53,016 nt of DNA from Alphaproteobacteria bacterium. Lineage in GTDB: Bacteria > Pseudomonadota > Alphaproteobacteria > Caulobacterales > Caulobacteraceae. The notes under the pieces were generated by a model. The model saw nothing but the letters and a program-made list of their open reading frames with translations, searched no databases and was not told the origin of the DNA. The stretch covers positions 1-53,016 of the forward strand of contig JAHKAM010000078.1 in NCBI GenBank assembly GCA_018826515.1, written 5' to 3'. Below are positions 20,163 through 27,971 of this stretch, piece by piece; position 1 is the first letter of the stretch, and each line of letters opens with the position of its first letter. The position numbers were made by a program, and so were the translations under genes.

Positions 20163-21344
20163 TTATCGGGCGCCCGCTCGGCCCGGTCCGGTGTTCAGAC
20201 CTTCGGTTATCGAGGGCGCCGGACGCGGAGAGACGGGCGCCGGAGCCGGGGCCGGCGGCGGCGGGACCGGCGTGACGACGATCGGCTCGGCGGCCCGGGG
20301 CGGCGGTCCGGTGGGGACGACGTCCGACACGGTGACGATCGCCGCGGGCATGGCCGCGCCTCGCGAGCAGGTCGCGAGGTCCCGGACAATGTGGCGACCG
20401 AGGCAGAACATGTCCTCGTAGTTGGGCCGTGAGGCCGCAAGGCATTGGAACAGGTTCAGCTTGGAGCTGCTGAGACACCCCTGGCTGACCCGGTCGAACT
20501 GAAGGGCGTCGGTATTGGCCTCGGCGTTCTCCCCGGCGTAGCCGAGCGCCGCCAGGGCCGCCAGGGCGAGGGCGTTCACCACCGCCGGGGGGTGGGGCGG
20601 CCTGCGCGGCGCGCCGCTGACCGGCAGGGCCCCGCCGCCGCTGTGGGCCGCCGAGAACAGGCGCGAGGCCGACTCCGCCGACGGCAGCATGGTCCGGGCC
20701 GAGGCGACCTTGGCGGCCTCCAGCCGGCCGGCGCGATCCCGCACCTCCGTCACCGCCCACGACCGGCGCGGATCATGACGGGCCTGGATGGCGTAGGCGT
20801 CGTTCTCGATCGCGTTCGCGGCCCGGCCGAGGGCGTCGATGTCCGCGGACAGGGTCGCCATGACCAGACCCGCCGCCGCATCCGCGCCCGGCAGGGTCGA
20901 GGCGAACGCGGGGTCGTCCACGATCCGGGCGACCAGCCGTTCCCGCGCGGCCGTGTCGTTGGCCATCGACCGCACGCCGGTGACGAACTCCGGCGACTGC
21001 AGCGCCAGGATCGAGGCATAGGCCACCAGTCCGCGCGAAATCTGGCCCGGGTCGTAGGCCGAGCCGCGGCGCAGCGCCGCCTGGATCTCCTCCGGATTGG
21101 CGAAGCCGCCCTCGAGCGAGGCCATGTCGCGGCTGAAGGCGCTGTAGACCGCGGCGGCCTCGGCGACGCCGCGGTTGAGCGCGATCGGCGGCGGCGTTCG
21201 CGCGGCGATCGCGGCCGCGAGCCGGGCCGCCTCGACCTCGGCCGGGGTCAGGGTCGGAGTGTTCTGCGAAGCGCAGCCGGCCAGAAAGGCGGCGGCGAGG
21301 AGGGCGGCGACGGACGGGCCGCGGCCCGGAATGACGGGACGCAT
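20163..21344 (-). CDS. Lipoprotein of unknown function, paralogue of 18928-20031
   Basis: A 393-residue lipoprotein. The start at ATG 21344 (MRPVIPGRGPSVAALLAAAF...) is preceded by AGGA and gives a proper signal with lipobox LAGC (about residues 21-24); a longer frame from 21395 is less likely. The mature region aligns along its length with the downstream paralogue: ALNRGVAEAAAVYSAFSRDMASL, FANPEEIQAALRRGSAYDPGQISRGLVAYASILALQSPEFVTGVRSM, LPGADAAAGLVMATL and the four-cysteine segment CLSSSKLNLFQCLAASRPNYEDMFCLGRH...DLATC. The C terminus is proline-rich. The two genes are 131 bp apart. Function unknown; likely inner- or outer-membrane anchored. Confidence 0.85.
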   Translation of the reverse strand: MRPVIPGRGPSVAALLAAAFLAGCASQNTPTLTPAEVEAARLAAAIAARTPPPIALNRGVAEAAAVYSAFSRDMASLEGGFANPEEIQAALRRGSAYDPGQISRGLVAYASILALQSPEFVTGVRSMANDTAARERLVARIVDDPAFASTLPGADAAAGLVMATLSADIDALGRAANAIENDAYAIQARHDPRRSWAVTEVRDRAGRLEAAKVASARTMLPSAESASRLFSAAHSGGGALPVSGAPRRPPHPPAVVNALALAALAALGYAGENAEANTDALQFDRVSQGCLSSSKLNLFQCLAASRPNYEDMFCLGRHIVRDLATCSRGAAMPAAIVTVSDVVPTGPPPRAAEPIVVTPVPPPPAPAPAPVSPRPAPSITEGLNTGPGRAGAR

Positions 21345-21423
21345 CAGGATTCCTTTGACTGCCAGCGTCCAGAAGCCCTCAAACCGGCGGCGCAAATGGG
21401 GCAGGACCGGTCGTCGAAGCCCT

Positions 21424-22359
21424 TCAGTCGAACAGTTTGGACACCGATTCCTCGTTGGCGATCCGCCGGATGGCCTCTCCGATCAACGGCGCCACGGAAA
21501 CCGTGCGGATTTTTCCGCAGGTCAAAACTTCGTGGGGTTGCTCGATGGAATCCGTGATCACCAGCTCCTTGAGCGGCCCGTCGGTGATCCGCTGCACGGC
21601 CGGACCCGACAGGACGCCGTGGCTGATATAGGCCGAGACCTCGGTCGCCCCCTTGTCCATCAGGGCCCGGGCGGCGTTCACCAGGGTGCCGCCGGAATCG
21701 ACGATGTCGTCGAACAGGATGCAGCGCCGGCCCTCGACGTCGCCGATGATGTTCATCACCTCGCTCTCGCCCGCCTTGGGGCGCCGCTTGTCGACGATGG
21801 CCAGATCGGCGTCGAGCCGGCTGGCCAGCGACCGGGCCCGGACCACGCCGCCGACGTCGGGGGAGACGATCATCAGGTCGTCGCCGCGGGGGTAGTGTTC
21901 CTTGATGTCCTGCGCCAGCACCGGGGTGGCGACCAGATTGTCGGTCGGAATGTCGAAGAAGCCCTGGATCTGGCCCGCATGGAGATCCATGGTCAGGACC
22001 CGGTGGGCCCCGGCCCGGGTGATCATATTGGCCACCAGCTTGGCCGAGATCGGGGTGCGGCCGCCGGTCTTCCGGTCCTGCCGGGCATAACCGAAATAGG
22101 GCATGACCGCCGTGATCCGCCGGGCCGACGCGCGCACCAGCGCATCGGTCATGATCAGCAGCTCCATCAGATTGTCATTGGCCGGATAGCTGGTCGACTG
22201 GACGATGAAGACGTCCTCGCCGCGGACATTCTCCTCGATCACCGCGAAGACCTCATTGTCCGCGAACCGCTTCACCTGGGCCTTGGTCAGCGGCATGTCG
22301 AGGTGGGCGGCGATCGCCTGGGACAGGGTCCGGTTGGAGTTGCCAGAGAGCAGCTTCAT
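21424..22359 (-). CDS. prs: Ribose-phosphate pyrophosphokinase
   Basis: Makes phosphoribosyl pyrophosphate (PRPP) from ribose 5-phosphate and ATP, feeding purine, pyrimidine, histidine, tryptophan and NAD synthesis. The 311-residue protein has [20 protein letters not shown] at the start, the regulatory-flexible loop region [10 protein letters not shown], the metal- and ATP-binding [17 protein letters not shown] and the PRPP-binding loop [13 protein letters not shown] (about 215-227). Class I length. It is divergent from bamD across 220 bp. In many bacteria prs lies directly before rplY; here two paralogous lipoprotein genes sit between them. Confidence 0.97.
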   Translation of the reverse strand: MKLLSGNSNRTLSQAIAAHLDMPLTKAQVKRFADNEVFAVIEENVRGEDVFIVQSTSYPANDNLMELLIMTDALVRASARRITAVMPYFGYARQDRKTGGRTPISAKLVANMITRAGAHRVLTMDLHAGQIQGFFDIPTDNLVATPVLAQDIKEHYPRGDDLMIVSPDVGGVVRARSLASRLDADLAIVDKRRPKAGESEVMNIIGDVEGRRCILFDDIVDSGGTLVNAARALMDKGATEVSAYISHGVLSGPAVQRITDGPLKELVITDSIEQPHEVLTCGKIRTVSVAPLIGEAIRRIANEESVSKLFD

Positions 22360-22579
22360 GTCCGGTCATCCTTTCGCCGTCATCGCCGGGCTGACAATGC
22401 GTCCGCGGCGCTTGCGCGCTTCATACCAGCGGACGGCCCGGCCACAAGGCGCGGCGCGCCTTTTCGGCGCTCTTCTTCGCGCATTGGCGTGGGCAGGTTC
22501 GCTGGTGTAGAGATCGCGTCTCGTTTTTCGGGGGCGCCGACGGGTCCGCGCCCGCCGGCATTTCAAGTTGAGGTCGTCC

Positions 22580-23425
22580 TTGCCTGCTTCCAAATTCCGC
22601 GCCGGCCTGATCTTGGCCACCGTGGCTGTATCGGCCCTGACGATCTCGGCCTGCAGCGGTCGTCCCGATCGCCCGCGCCTGGCCTATGAGGAACGCCCCG
22701 TCGAGGCGCTCTACAACACCGGCTACCAGCGCATGCAGAGCAACCGCTGGGCCGACGCCATCGACTATTTCCAGGAGGTCGAGCGTCAGCATCCGTATTC
22801 GGAATGGTCGCGCCGCGCGATCCTGATGCAGATCTACGCCTACTATCAGAACAACAACTACGCCGAGGCCATCGCCGCCTCGGACCGCTTCATCCAGCTG
22901 TTCCCCGGCAATCCCAGCGCGCCCTACGCCTTCTACATGAAGGCCCTGTGCAATTTCGAACAGATCACCGACGTGGGCCGCGACCAGGGCTATGCCCAGG
23001 CGGCGCTCGACGGACTGCGCGACGTGCAGCGCCGCTATCCCGGCACCTCCTACGCCATCGACGCCACGGTCAAGATCGACATGGTCAACGACCAGCTGGC
23101 CGGCAAGGAAATGGCCATCGGCCGCTACTACCAGCGCGCCGGCCAGCCGCTGGCGGCCATCAACCGCTACAAGGCCGTGATCGACAACGAAGCCTACCAG
23201 CGCACCTCGCACACGCCCGAGGCGCTCTACCGTCTGGTCGAGGTCAATCTGGCCCTGGGCCTGACGGAAGAGGCGACCCGCAACGGCGCGGTGCTGGGCT
23301 TCAACTATCCGGGCAGCCCCTGGTACGCCGAGGCCTACGCCCTGCTGTCGGAAGACGGCCGCCGCCCCGACGTCGCCCCGACCGGCCAGCGCGAGAGCTG
23401 GCTGCGCCGGATCATTCCGGGCTGA
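22580..23425 (+). CDS. bamD: Outer membrane assembly lipoprotein BamD
   Basis: An essential lipoprotein of the BAM complex that inserts beta-barrels in the outer membrane. Two TTG codons could start it (22568 and 22580); TTG 22580 is preferred because GAGG (22570-22573) lies 6 bp upstream, giving 281 residues. The signal peptide ends at the lipobox ISAC, followed by SGRPDRPRLAYEERPVEALYNTGYQRM. Five TPR-like helical pairs follow: the first around WADAIDYFQEVERQHPYSEWSRRAILMQIYAYYQNNNY, the later ones around FYMKALCNFEQI and GKEMAIGRYYQRAGQPLAAINRYKAVI. It precedes recN, a common alphaproteobacterial order. It is divergent from prs. Confidence 0.93.
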   Translation: MPASKFRAGLILATVAVSALTISACSGRPDRPRLAYEERPVEALYNTGYQRMQSNRWADAIDYFQEVERQHPYSEWSRRAILMQIYAYYQNNNYAEAIAASDRFIQLFPGNPSAPYAFYMKALCNFEQITDVGRDQGYAQAALDGLRDVQRRYPGTSYAIDATVKIDMVNDQLAGKEMAIGRYYQRAGQPLAAINRYKAVIDNEAYQRTSHTPEALYRLVEVNLALGLTEEATRNGAVLGFNYPGSPWYAEAYALLSEDGRRPDVAPTGQRESWLRRIIPG

Positions 23426-23569
23426 CGTTTCCGATATGTTCCGCTAACCTCGGGCTTTACCCGGGGGGCGAATGGCCAGCATTCTCCGGCGTCGCCCGAG
23501 AGATCGATTCGCTTTGCCTCTTCCTGATCCCCGCGCCCCCGGTTTCGTGAGCCCCGACGGATCGCGGCC

Positions 23570-25270
23570 GTGCTGACCGCCCTGTCGATCCGCGACATCG
23601 TGCTGGTCGACGTCCTCGACCTCGAGGTCGACGGCGGCCTGACCGTGCTCACCGGCGAGACGGGCGCCGGCAAGTCGATCATCCTCGACGCCCTCGGCCT
23701 GGCCCTCGGCGCCCGGGCCGACGCCGGCCTTGTGCGGGCGGGCGCCAGACAGGCTTCGGCCACCGCCGTCTTCACCGCCCCCGACGACCCCGCCCTGATC
23801 GCCCTGATCAGCGAACGCGGCTTCGACGTCGCGCCCGGCGAGGACCTGATCCTGCGCCGCACCGTCTCGGCCGACGGCCGCAGCCGCGCCTTCGTCAACG
23901 ACCAGCCCGCCGGCGTCACCGCCCTGCGCGAGATCGGCCAGGCCCTGGTCGAGGTCCACGGCCAGCACGAGACCGTCGGCCTGCTGGACTGGAAGACCCA
24001 CCGCGCCCTGCTCGACGCCTACGGCGGCTTGCAGCCCCAGCTGGACGGCGTGGCCGGCGCCGCCGAAAAGCTGAAGGTCGCCGACCGCGCCGTCGCCGAC
24101 CTCAAGGCCGCCGCCGCCGACGCCGCCGCCCACGCCGAGGAGCTGACCCAGAACCTCGCCGACCTCGACGACCTCGACCCCCGCCCCGACGAGGAGACCG
24201 AACTGGCCGGCGAACGCGCCATCCTCGGCGCCGCGGAAAAGGCCGTCGCCGATCTCGCCGACGCCCGCACCCAGCTGGGCGGCGACAAGCTGTCCCAGAA
24301 GCTGTCGGCCGCCCTGCGCGCCGTCGAACACGCCCGCACCCGGGCCGGGCAGGCGGGCACCGACCCCGAACACCCCCTGCTGCAGAAACTGTCCGCCGCC
24401 GCCGAGGCCATCGACCGCACCATGGTCGAGGCCGAAGAGGCGATCGCCTGCGTCGACGCCGCCGCCAACGCCTTCGACTTTGAGCCCGGCCGCCTCGACA
24501 AGGCCGAGGAGCGCCTGTTCGCCCTGCGCGCCGCCGCCCGCAAGCTGAACACATCGGTCGACAGCCTGCCGGTCCTGCGCATCCGCTTCCGCGAGCAACT
24601 GCGTCTGATCGAGGACGGGGCCGAGGCCATCAGCGCCGCCGAACGCGCCGCCTCCGCCGCCCGCGAGGCCTATGACGTCGCCGCCATGCTGTTGAGCTCC
24701 GCCCGCGAGGCCGCCGCCGACCGTCTGACGGCCGCCGTGATGGCGGAGCTGGCCCCCCTGAAACTGGAGCGCGCCCGCTTCCGCGTCGGCTTCGAGCCGG
24801 TCGCCGAGGGCCGCCGTGGCCCGCTGGGCGTCGAGACCGTCCGCTTCGAGATCGCCACCAACGCCGGCGCCCCCTTCGGCCCGCTGGACGCCATCGCCTC
24901 GGGCGGCGAACTGGCCCGCTTCGCCCTCGCCATGAAGGCGGCCCTCGCCGGGCGTGAGGACCAGCGCCAGCCGGTGATGATCTTCGACGAGGTCGACCAG
25001 GGCGTCGGCGGCGCCGTCGCCTCCGCCGTCGGCGCGCGGCTGGAGCGGTTGTCGACCGGCGCCCAGGTCCTGGTCGTCACCCACAGCCCCCAGGTCGCCG
25101 CCCGCGGCCACGCCCACTGGAAGGTCCGCAAGGCCGACGCCGGCGGGGTGACCACCACGACCGTCGATGCGCTGGACGACGACGCGCGGCGCGAGGAGAT
25201 CGCGCGGATGCTGTCGGGTGCGGTGGTCACGGACGAGGCGCGGGCGGCGGCGAGAAGCCTGATCGGGTGA
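23570..25270 (+). CDS. recN: DNA repair protein RecN
   Basis: A 566-residue SMC-like ATPase involved in recombinational repair of double-strand breaks. GTG start at 23570. Walker A GETGAGKSIILDALGLALG is at residues 29-47, with QHETVG (Q-loop region) at about 126-131. The central region is a long, alanine-rich coiled coil shorter than in SMC (about 150-390). The C-terminal head carries the signature GELARFALAMKAAL and Walker B VMIFDEVDQGVGG, then QVLVVTHSPQVAARG. The GC content and codon bias are extreme, like the core neighbours. ligA, which often follows in relatives, is absent; an accessory region begins after the stop. Confidence 0.95.
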   Translation: MLTALSIRDIVLVDVLDLEVDGGLTVLTGETGAGKSIILDALGLALGARADAGLVRAGARQASATAVFTAPDDPALIALISERGFDVAPGEDLILRRTVSADGRSRAFVNDQPAGVTALREIGQALVEVHGQHETVGLLDWKTHRALLDAYGGLQPQLDGVAGAAEKLKVADRAVADLKAAAADAAAHAEELTQNLADLDDLDPRPDEETELAGERAILGAAEKAVADLADARTQLGGDKLSQKLSAALRAVEHARTRAGQAGTDPEHPLLQKLSAAAEAIDRTMVEAEEAIACVDAAANAFDFEPGRLDKAEERLFALRAAARKLNTSVDSLPVLRIRFREQLRLIEDGAEAISAAERAASAAREAYDVAAMLLSSAREAAADRLTAAVMAELAPLKLERARFRVGFEPVAEGRRGPLGVETVRFEIATNAGAPFGPLDAIASGGELARFALAMKAALAGREDQRQPVMIFDEVDQGVGGAVASAVGARLERLSTGAQVLVVTHSPQVAARGHAHWKVRKADAGGVTTTTVDALDDDARREEIARMLSGAVVTDEARAAARSLIG

Positions 25271-25401
25271 GGGGGAGGCGGTGGGGGCAGCGCTGAAAGC
25301 GGACGGTCCGGAGATCGGCTATGGGGGGCAAGCGGAAATCCCGTATGGCGCTCGGCGGTATTGCGGGCTTGCCGTCGCCAAGGTCGCACACTGCCAGCGC
25401 G

Positions 25402-26751
25402 CTAGAAAGCGACGCGAATCACGTAGAACTTGATCTGATTCTGGTCCGCTGGTGTTCCCGCCATATCGTAGGTGTACAGCCGACATGAGCTGACACCCGC
25501 CGCATCGCAGCGGTGACGCCCCCCGACCCCGTTGTGAGAAGCGAACAGCGCGAAATCGTTCGCATCCCTCCCCCTCGTGCTCAGATTCAGCGTGTAGTCG
25601 CCCTTGCCGTTGTGGGTGATGGAAGTGAGGCCGAAGCCGCCGGCCATCGTGGGCGTGCCGGTCCCGTCAAAGACTCCGGCCGCGACAACCCCTCCGAGAC
25701 CTATGGGCTGGTCTGAGCAGATGTCGGCGTCGTAAGCGATCGTCCCCAGGCCACCAATGCGATTGTCCTTCAGAAGGTTCGTCGCTCCCCAGCGACGACA
25801 CCCTTTGATGTCAAAGGTGCCGACAAACGACCTCGCGATCTCGATTAGGTTGGTCACGCTGCCAGCGCCGGTGACACCATGCAGAATGTGATGCCCCTCG
25901 CCGTCCAGATAAATCCCGGTCGTCGTCGCTTCAAAGTGGACGGCGTTGCAAATCAGGCTGTCGTTCTCGACATGGATGCCATGATCCAGCCAGAACGCGT
26001 CGGCACCGCCGCGTCCGGGCTGGGGCGAACCGGTGATCGTGCCGTCGGATAGGTGCAGAATGAAAGCGCCGACTCGACTAACCTCCTCGACCTTGATGCC
26101 ATAGGTCGCCTTGGTCCGGTTCGATCCCATAATCTCGAAATCTCTCATTCGGGTATGGGCGGCCCCGCCATATCCATTCCGAACACGGACGCCTTCCGTC
26201 GTGAACTTCTCGATGAGAACCTTTTCAAGCCCGCCGCCTTCCTGCCACGCGTCGGCGACGATGCCGCCGAGTCCCGCGACGTGGTTGCAGTCGAGAGTCA
26301 GCCGTTCGAGCGCATTGTCGAACATCGACACGGCGCCGTTGATGGCGGACGCCATGTAGTCGCCGACGAAGGACTCCGACGGCCTGATGACGGTGCCGCG
26401 CTTGTTCATGCCGATGATCGAAACGCGGTCGGGGCAGTTGAACGGCGCGTCGATTTCCAACTCGCCACGCGGCAGCGAAACTGTGTGCCCAAGGCCTCCG
26501 TTGCGGCTAGTGCTGGCCTCGGCGATCGCACTCGCAAATTGGGAGGCCTCGCTACCCGCAAACCGAATCAGCCTGAGGGGACCGTCTTCGCAAGCCTCCG
26601 AAAGCGATTGAGCACGGAGACTGGGGCTGGCCGCCAACCGATCCGGGGAACCTGCCTCAAGCGCATTCGCTACCAACGGAATACACCCCACGCCTACAGC
26701 CGTAAGGCCGAGCACGCCTCGTCGGGATGCCAAGTGATTTGGATCGTCCAT
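25402..26751 (-). CDS. Tat-exported beta-helix (pectate-lyase-fold) protein
   Basis: A 449-residue protein with a twin-arginine-type signal (ASRRGVLGLTAVGVGC). The body is a right-handed parallel beta-helix of the pectate-lyase superfamily: VSLPRGELEIDAPFNCPDRVSIIGMNKRGTVI, then recurring rungs ALERLTLDCNHVAGLGGIV, GLEKVLIEKFTTEGVRV, HTRMRDFEIMGSN and NDSLICNAVHFEATTTGIYLDG. The C-terminal ~75 residues (GDYTLNLSTRGRDANDFALF...LYTYDMAGTPADQNQIKFYVIRVAF) form a separate domain resembling phage tail-spike or exopolysaccharide-associated ends. GC looks lower than in the flanking genes, suggesting transfer. A surface polysaccharide lyase or hydrolase is possible; catalytic residues are not identifiable. 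It is the last gene of a leftward accessory row. Confidence 0.75.
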   Translation of the reverse strand: MDDPNHLASRRGVLGLTAVGVGCIPLVANALEAGSPDRLAASPSLRAQSLSEACEDGPLRLIRFAGSEASQFASAIAEASTSRNGGLGHTVSLPRGELEIDAPFNCPDRVSIIGMNKRGTVIRPSESFVGDYMASAINGAVSMFDNALERLTLDCNHVAGLGGIVADAWQEGGGLEKVLIEKFTTEGVRVRNGYGGAAHTRMRDFEIMGSNRTKATYGIKVEEVSRVGAFILHLSDGTITGSPQPGRGGADAFWLDHGIHVENDSLICNAVHFEATTTGIYLDGEGHHILHGVTGAGSVTNLIEIARSFVGTFDIKGCRRWGATNLLKDNRIGGLGTIAYDADICSDQPIGLGGVVAAGVFDGTGTPTMAGGFGLTSITHNGKGDYTLNLSTRGRDANDFALFASHNGVGGRHRCDAAGVSSCRLYTYDMAGTPADQNQIKFYVIRVAF

Positions 26752-26894
26752 TTGCCTCTAGTGCCTGAGTGCTATGGCAAGAGCACGGCGAGAAGCGCCG
26801 CCGTACGCCCGCAGAAGGTACGACGCCACGGTCCTAGTCTCGCCGCCCGGCGTGACGATTGATCACCGCCAGCTGACGCGCAAGCGGTCTCTAA

Positions 26895-26952
26895 GGACAT
26901 CCGCTTCGGGTCGGGCACTGACGGTCGCCTGAGGGCGGAAAGCGGACGTTCC
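26895..26952. repeat. Intergenic repeat copy A (GACGGTCGC / AAGCGGAC type)
   Basis: Between the beta-helix gene and the 171-aa gene. It has CCGCTTC at the left, GGGTCGG and GACGGTCGCCTGAGGG in the middle and GGAAAGCGGACG at the right; CCGCTT and AAGCGG can pair. The 34-nt core (26905-26938) matches 27540-27573 at 26 of 34 positions. A further fragment GAAAGCGGACG recurs at 25295-25305 after recN. Confidence 0.6.
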
Positions 26953-26955
26953 GTC

Positions 26956-27471
26956 TTACCGCAGGTAGGAGAGCCCCGGCGTCAATCTCGCCAGGCAACC
27001 GCCTATTTGCTCGGCTTCGTATCGGGACAATGAGACCGAGGCTTCCGACCAACGCCCGCCAGCGAGAGTGTAAGAAAACCGCAGGGTTCTTCTTTGGATC
27101 ATGTTCGAAACAGAGCCGGTCGTTCGGTCGCCCATCTTGAAGGCGAATGAACCCGACCTGCGCGCGTCAAGCTGCGGAGGCCGTTGATCTCCGCCATTGT
27201 CTCCATCGCCGTCCAGCAGGAGCGCGCGCGAAGGAACTGCATCGGGCTTGTCCAGATCGGGGAAGAACGTCAGTTCCACAATCGGAATGTCAGACCCACT
27301 TTCCAACACCACGGAAATCAAGCCGCCCAAGCGTTGTGCTTCGAACGAAAAACTGCAGCCGATAAGTCGTCCCTCCATATAGGCCTGCCCCAGTCGGGAG
27401 CCGTCTTGCCCGTTCTCGACGAGGAGTGACCCAAGCAAGGCAATCAAAGACAGAGCCGCCCCCTGTTCCAT
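26956..27471 (-). CDS. Hypothetical protein in accessory region
   Basis: A 171-residue protein, starting at ATG 27471 (MEQGAALSLIALLGSLLVENG), which has an AAGGAAAA ribosome-binding site; the frame is open 54 bp further upstream but without such a site. The N terminus is a short hydrophobic stretch (about residues 6-18), possibly a signal or membrane anchor. The rest has beta-rich segments (GRLIGCSFSFEAQRLGGLISVVLES, IPIVELTFFPD, SGSFAFKMGDRTTGSV, RTLRFSYTLAGG), two cysteines and a C-terminal RLTPGLSYLR. I do not recognise a family. It has lower GC than core genes and is flanked by copies of an intergenic repeat on both sides. Confidence 0.6.
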   Translation of the reverse strand: MEQGAALSLIALLGSLLVENGQDGSRLGQAYMEGRLIGCSFSFEAQRLGGLISVVLESGSDIPIVELTFFPDLDKPDAVPSRALLLDGDGDNGGDQRPPQLDARRSGSFAFKMGDRTTGSVSNMIQRRTLRFSYTLAGGRWSEASVSLSRYEAEQIGGCLARLTPGLSYLR

Positions 27472-27530
27472 GGTTTTCCTTTCAGCCAACCTATGCGCCG
27501 GTCTGCAAAAAGTCTTGCCGCTCAATCCAG

Positions 27531-27607
27531 CATGTCGGTCTTGGGTCGGAAGCCGACGGTCGCTTGAGGGTGGCTAACCGACTCTCGCTCACGAGCAAAA
27601 AGCGGAC
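27531..27607. repeat. Intergenic repeat copy B
   Basis: Lies between the 171-aa and 107-aa genes. Core 27540-27573 (GGGTCGG, then GACGGTCGCTTGAGGG) matches copy A at 26 of 34 positions; AAAAAGCGGAC follows at 27597-27607 and runs into the stop codon of the 107-aa gene. Same orientation as copy A. Probably a decayed dispersed repeat. Confidence 0.55.
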
Positions 27608-27931
27608 CTAACTCGTCGAAAGCCGTTGAAGCCACGCTCGCGCCTGCCTGGGTTCACCCGGCGCGTTGGCGTCAACGCGCCCACGGGCCGCTTCAAGCTC
27701 CTGGTGGAGAGGGAACGGCCCTTCTCCGAGTTGTGACCGAAGACGGTTCATCGCCCGAGCCAGGGTCTCCAGCTCGCTCAGCTCCGCGGGGGGCGACGCG
27801 CCCAGGTGTTCGTTGTGGCCGAACAGGCCCCAGTCGCCGCCCGCGCACCCGATCAGCGCCCTCTCCAGAACCGACCGATACTGGCGTTCCAGATCCTCCA
27901 CTTGCTGGTCGATGTGTCGAGCTCTGCTCAT
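27608..27931 (-). CDS. Hypothetical helical protein
   Basis: A 107-residue protein beginning MSRARHIDQQVEDLERQYRSVLERALIGCAGG. The N-terminal ~30 residues and the segment ELSELETLARAMNRLRSQL form helices with heptad-like spacing, so a small coiled-coil or regulatory protein is possible. GHNEHLG and the Pro/Arg-rich C terminus have no recognisable motif. It follows the SPFH-domain gene by 40 bp on the same strand and may share its transcript; GC is like the core genome. I do not recognise a family. An alternative start is not evident. Confidence 0.6.
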   Translation of the reverse strand: MSRARHIDQQVEDLERQYRSVLERALIGCAGGDWGLFGHNEHLGASPPAELSELETLARAMNRLRSQLGEGPFPLHQELEAARGRVDANAPGEPRQARAWLQRLSTS

Positions 27932-27971
27932 TCAGGAACCCTGCCGCGGCGCCGAACGCACCTGAACCACC

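Noticed and set aside
23426..23569. Terminator between bamD and recN
   Set aside because: CCTCGGG/CCCGGGG can pair but the stem is only 7 bp and no T run follows.
27531..27612. Integron attC site at the small-gene junctions
   Set aside because: ACCTAAC at the 107-aa stop fits R'' but no partner GTTRRRY closes the element, the repeats are not palindromic enough, and no integrase is present.
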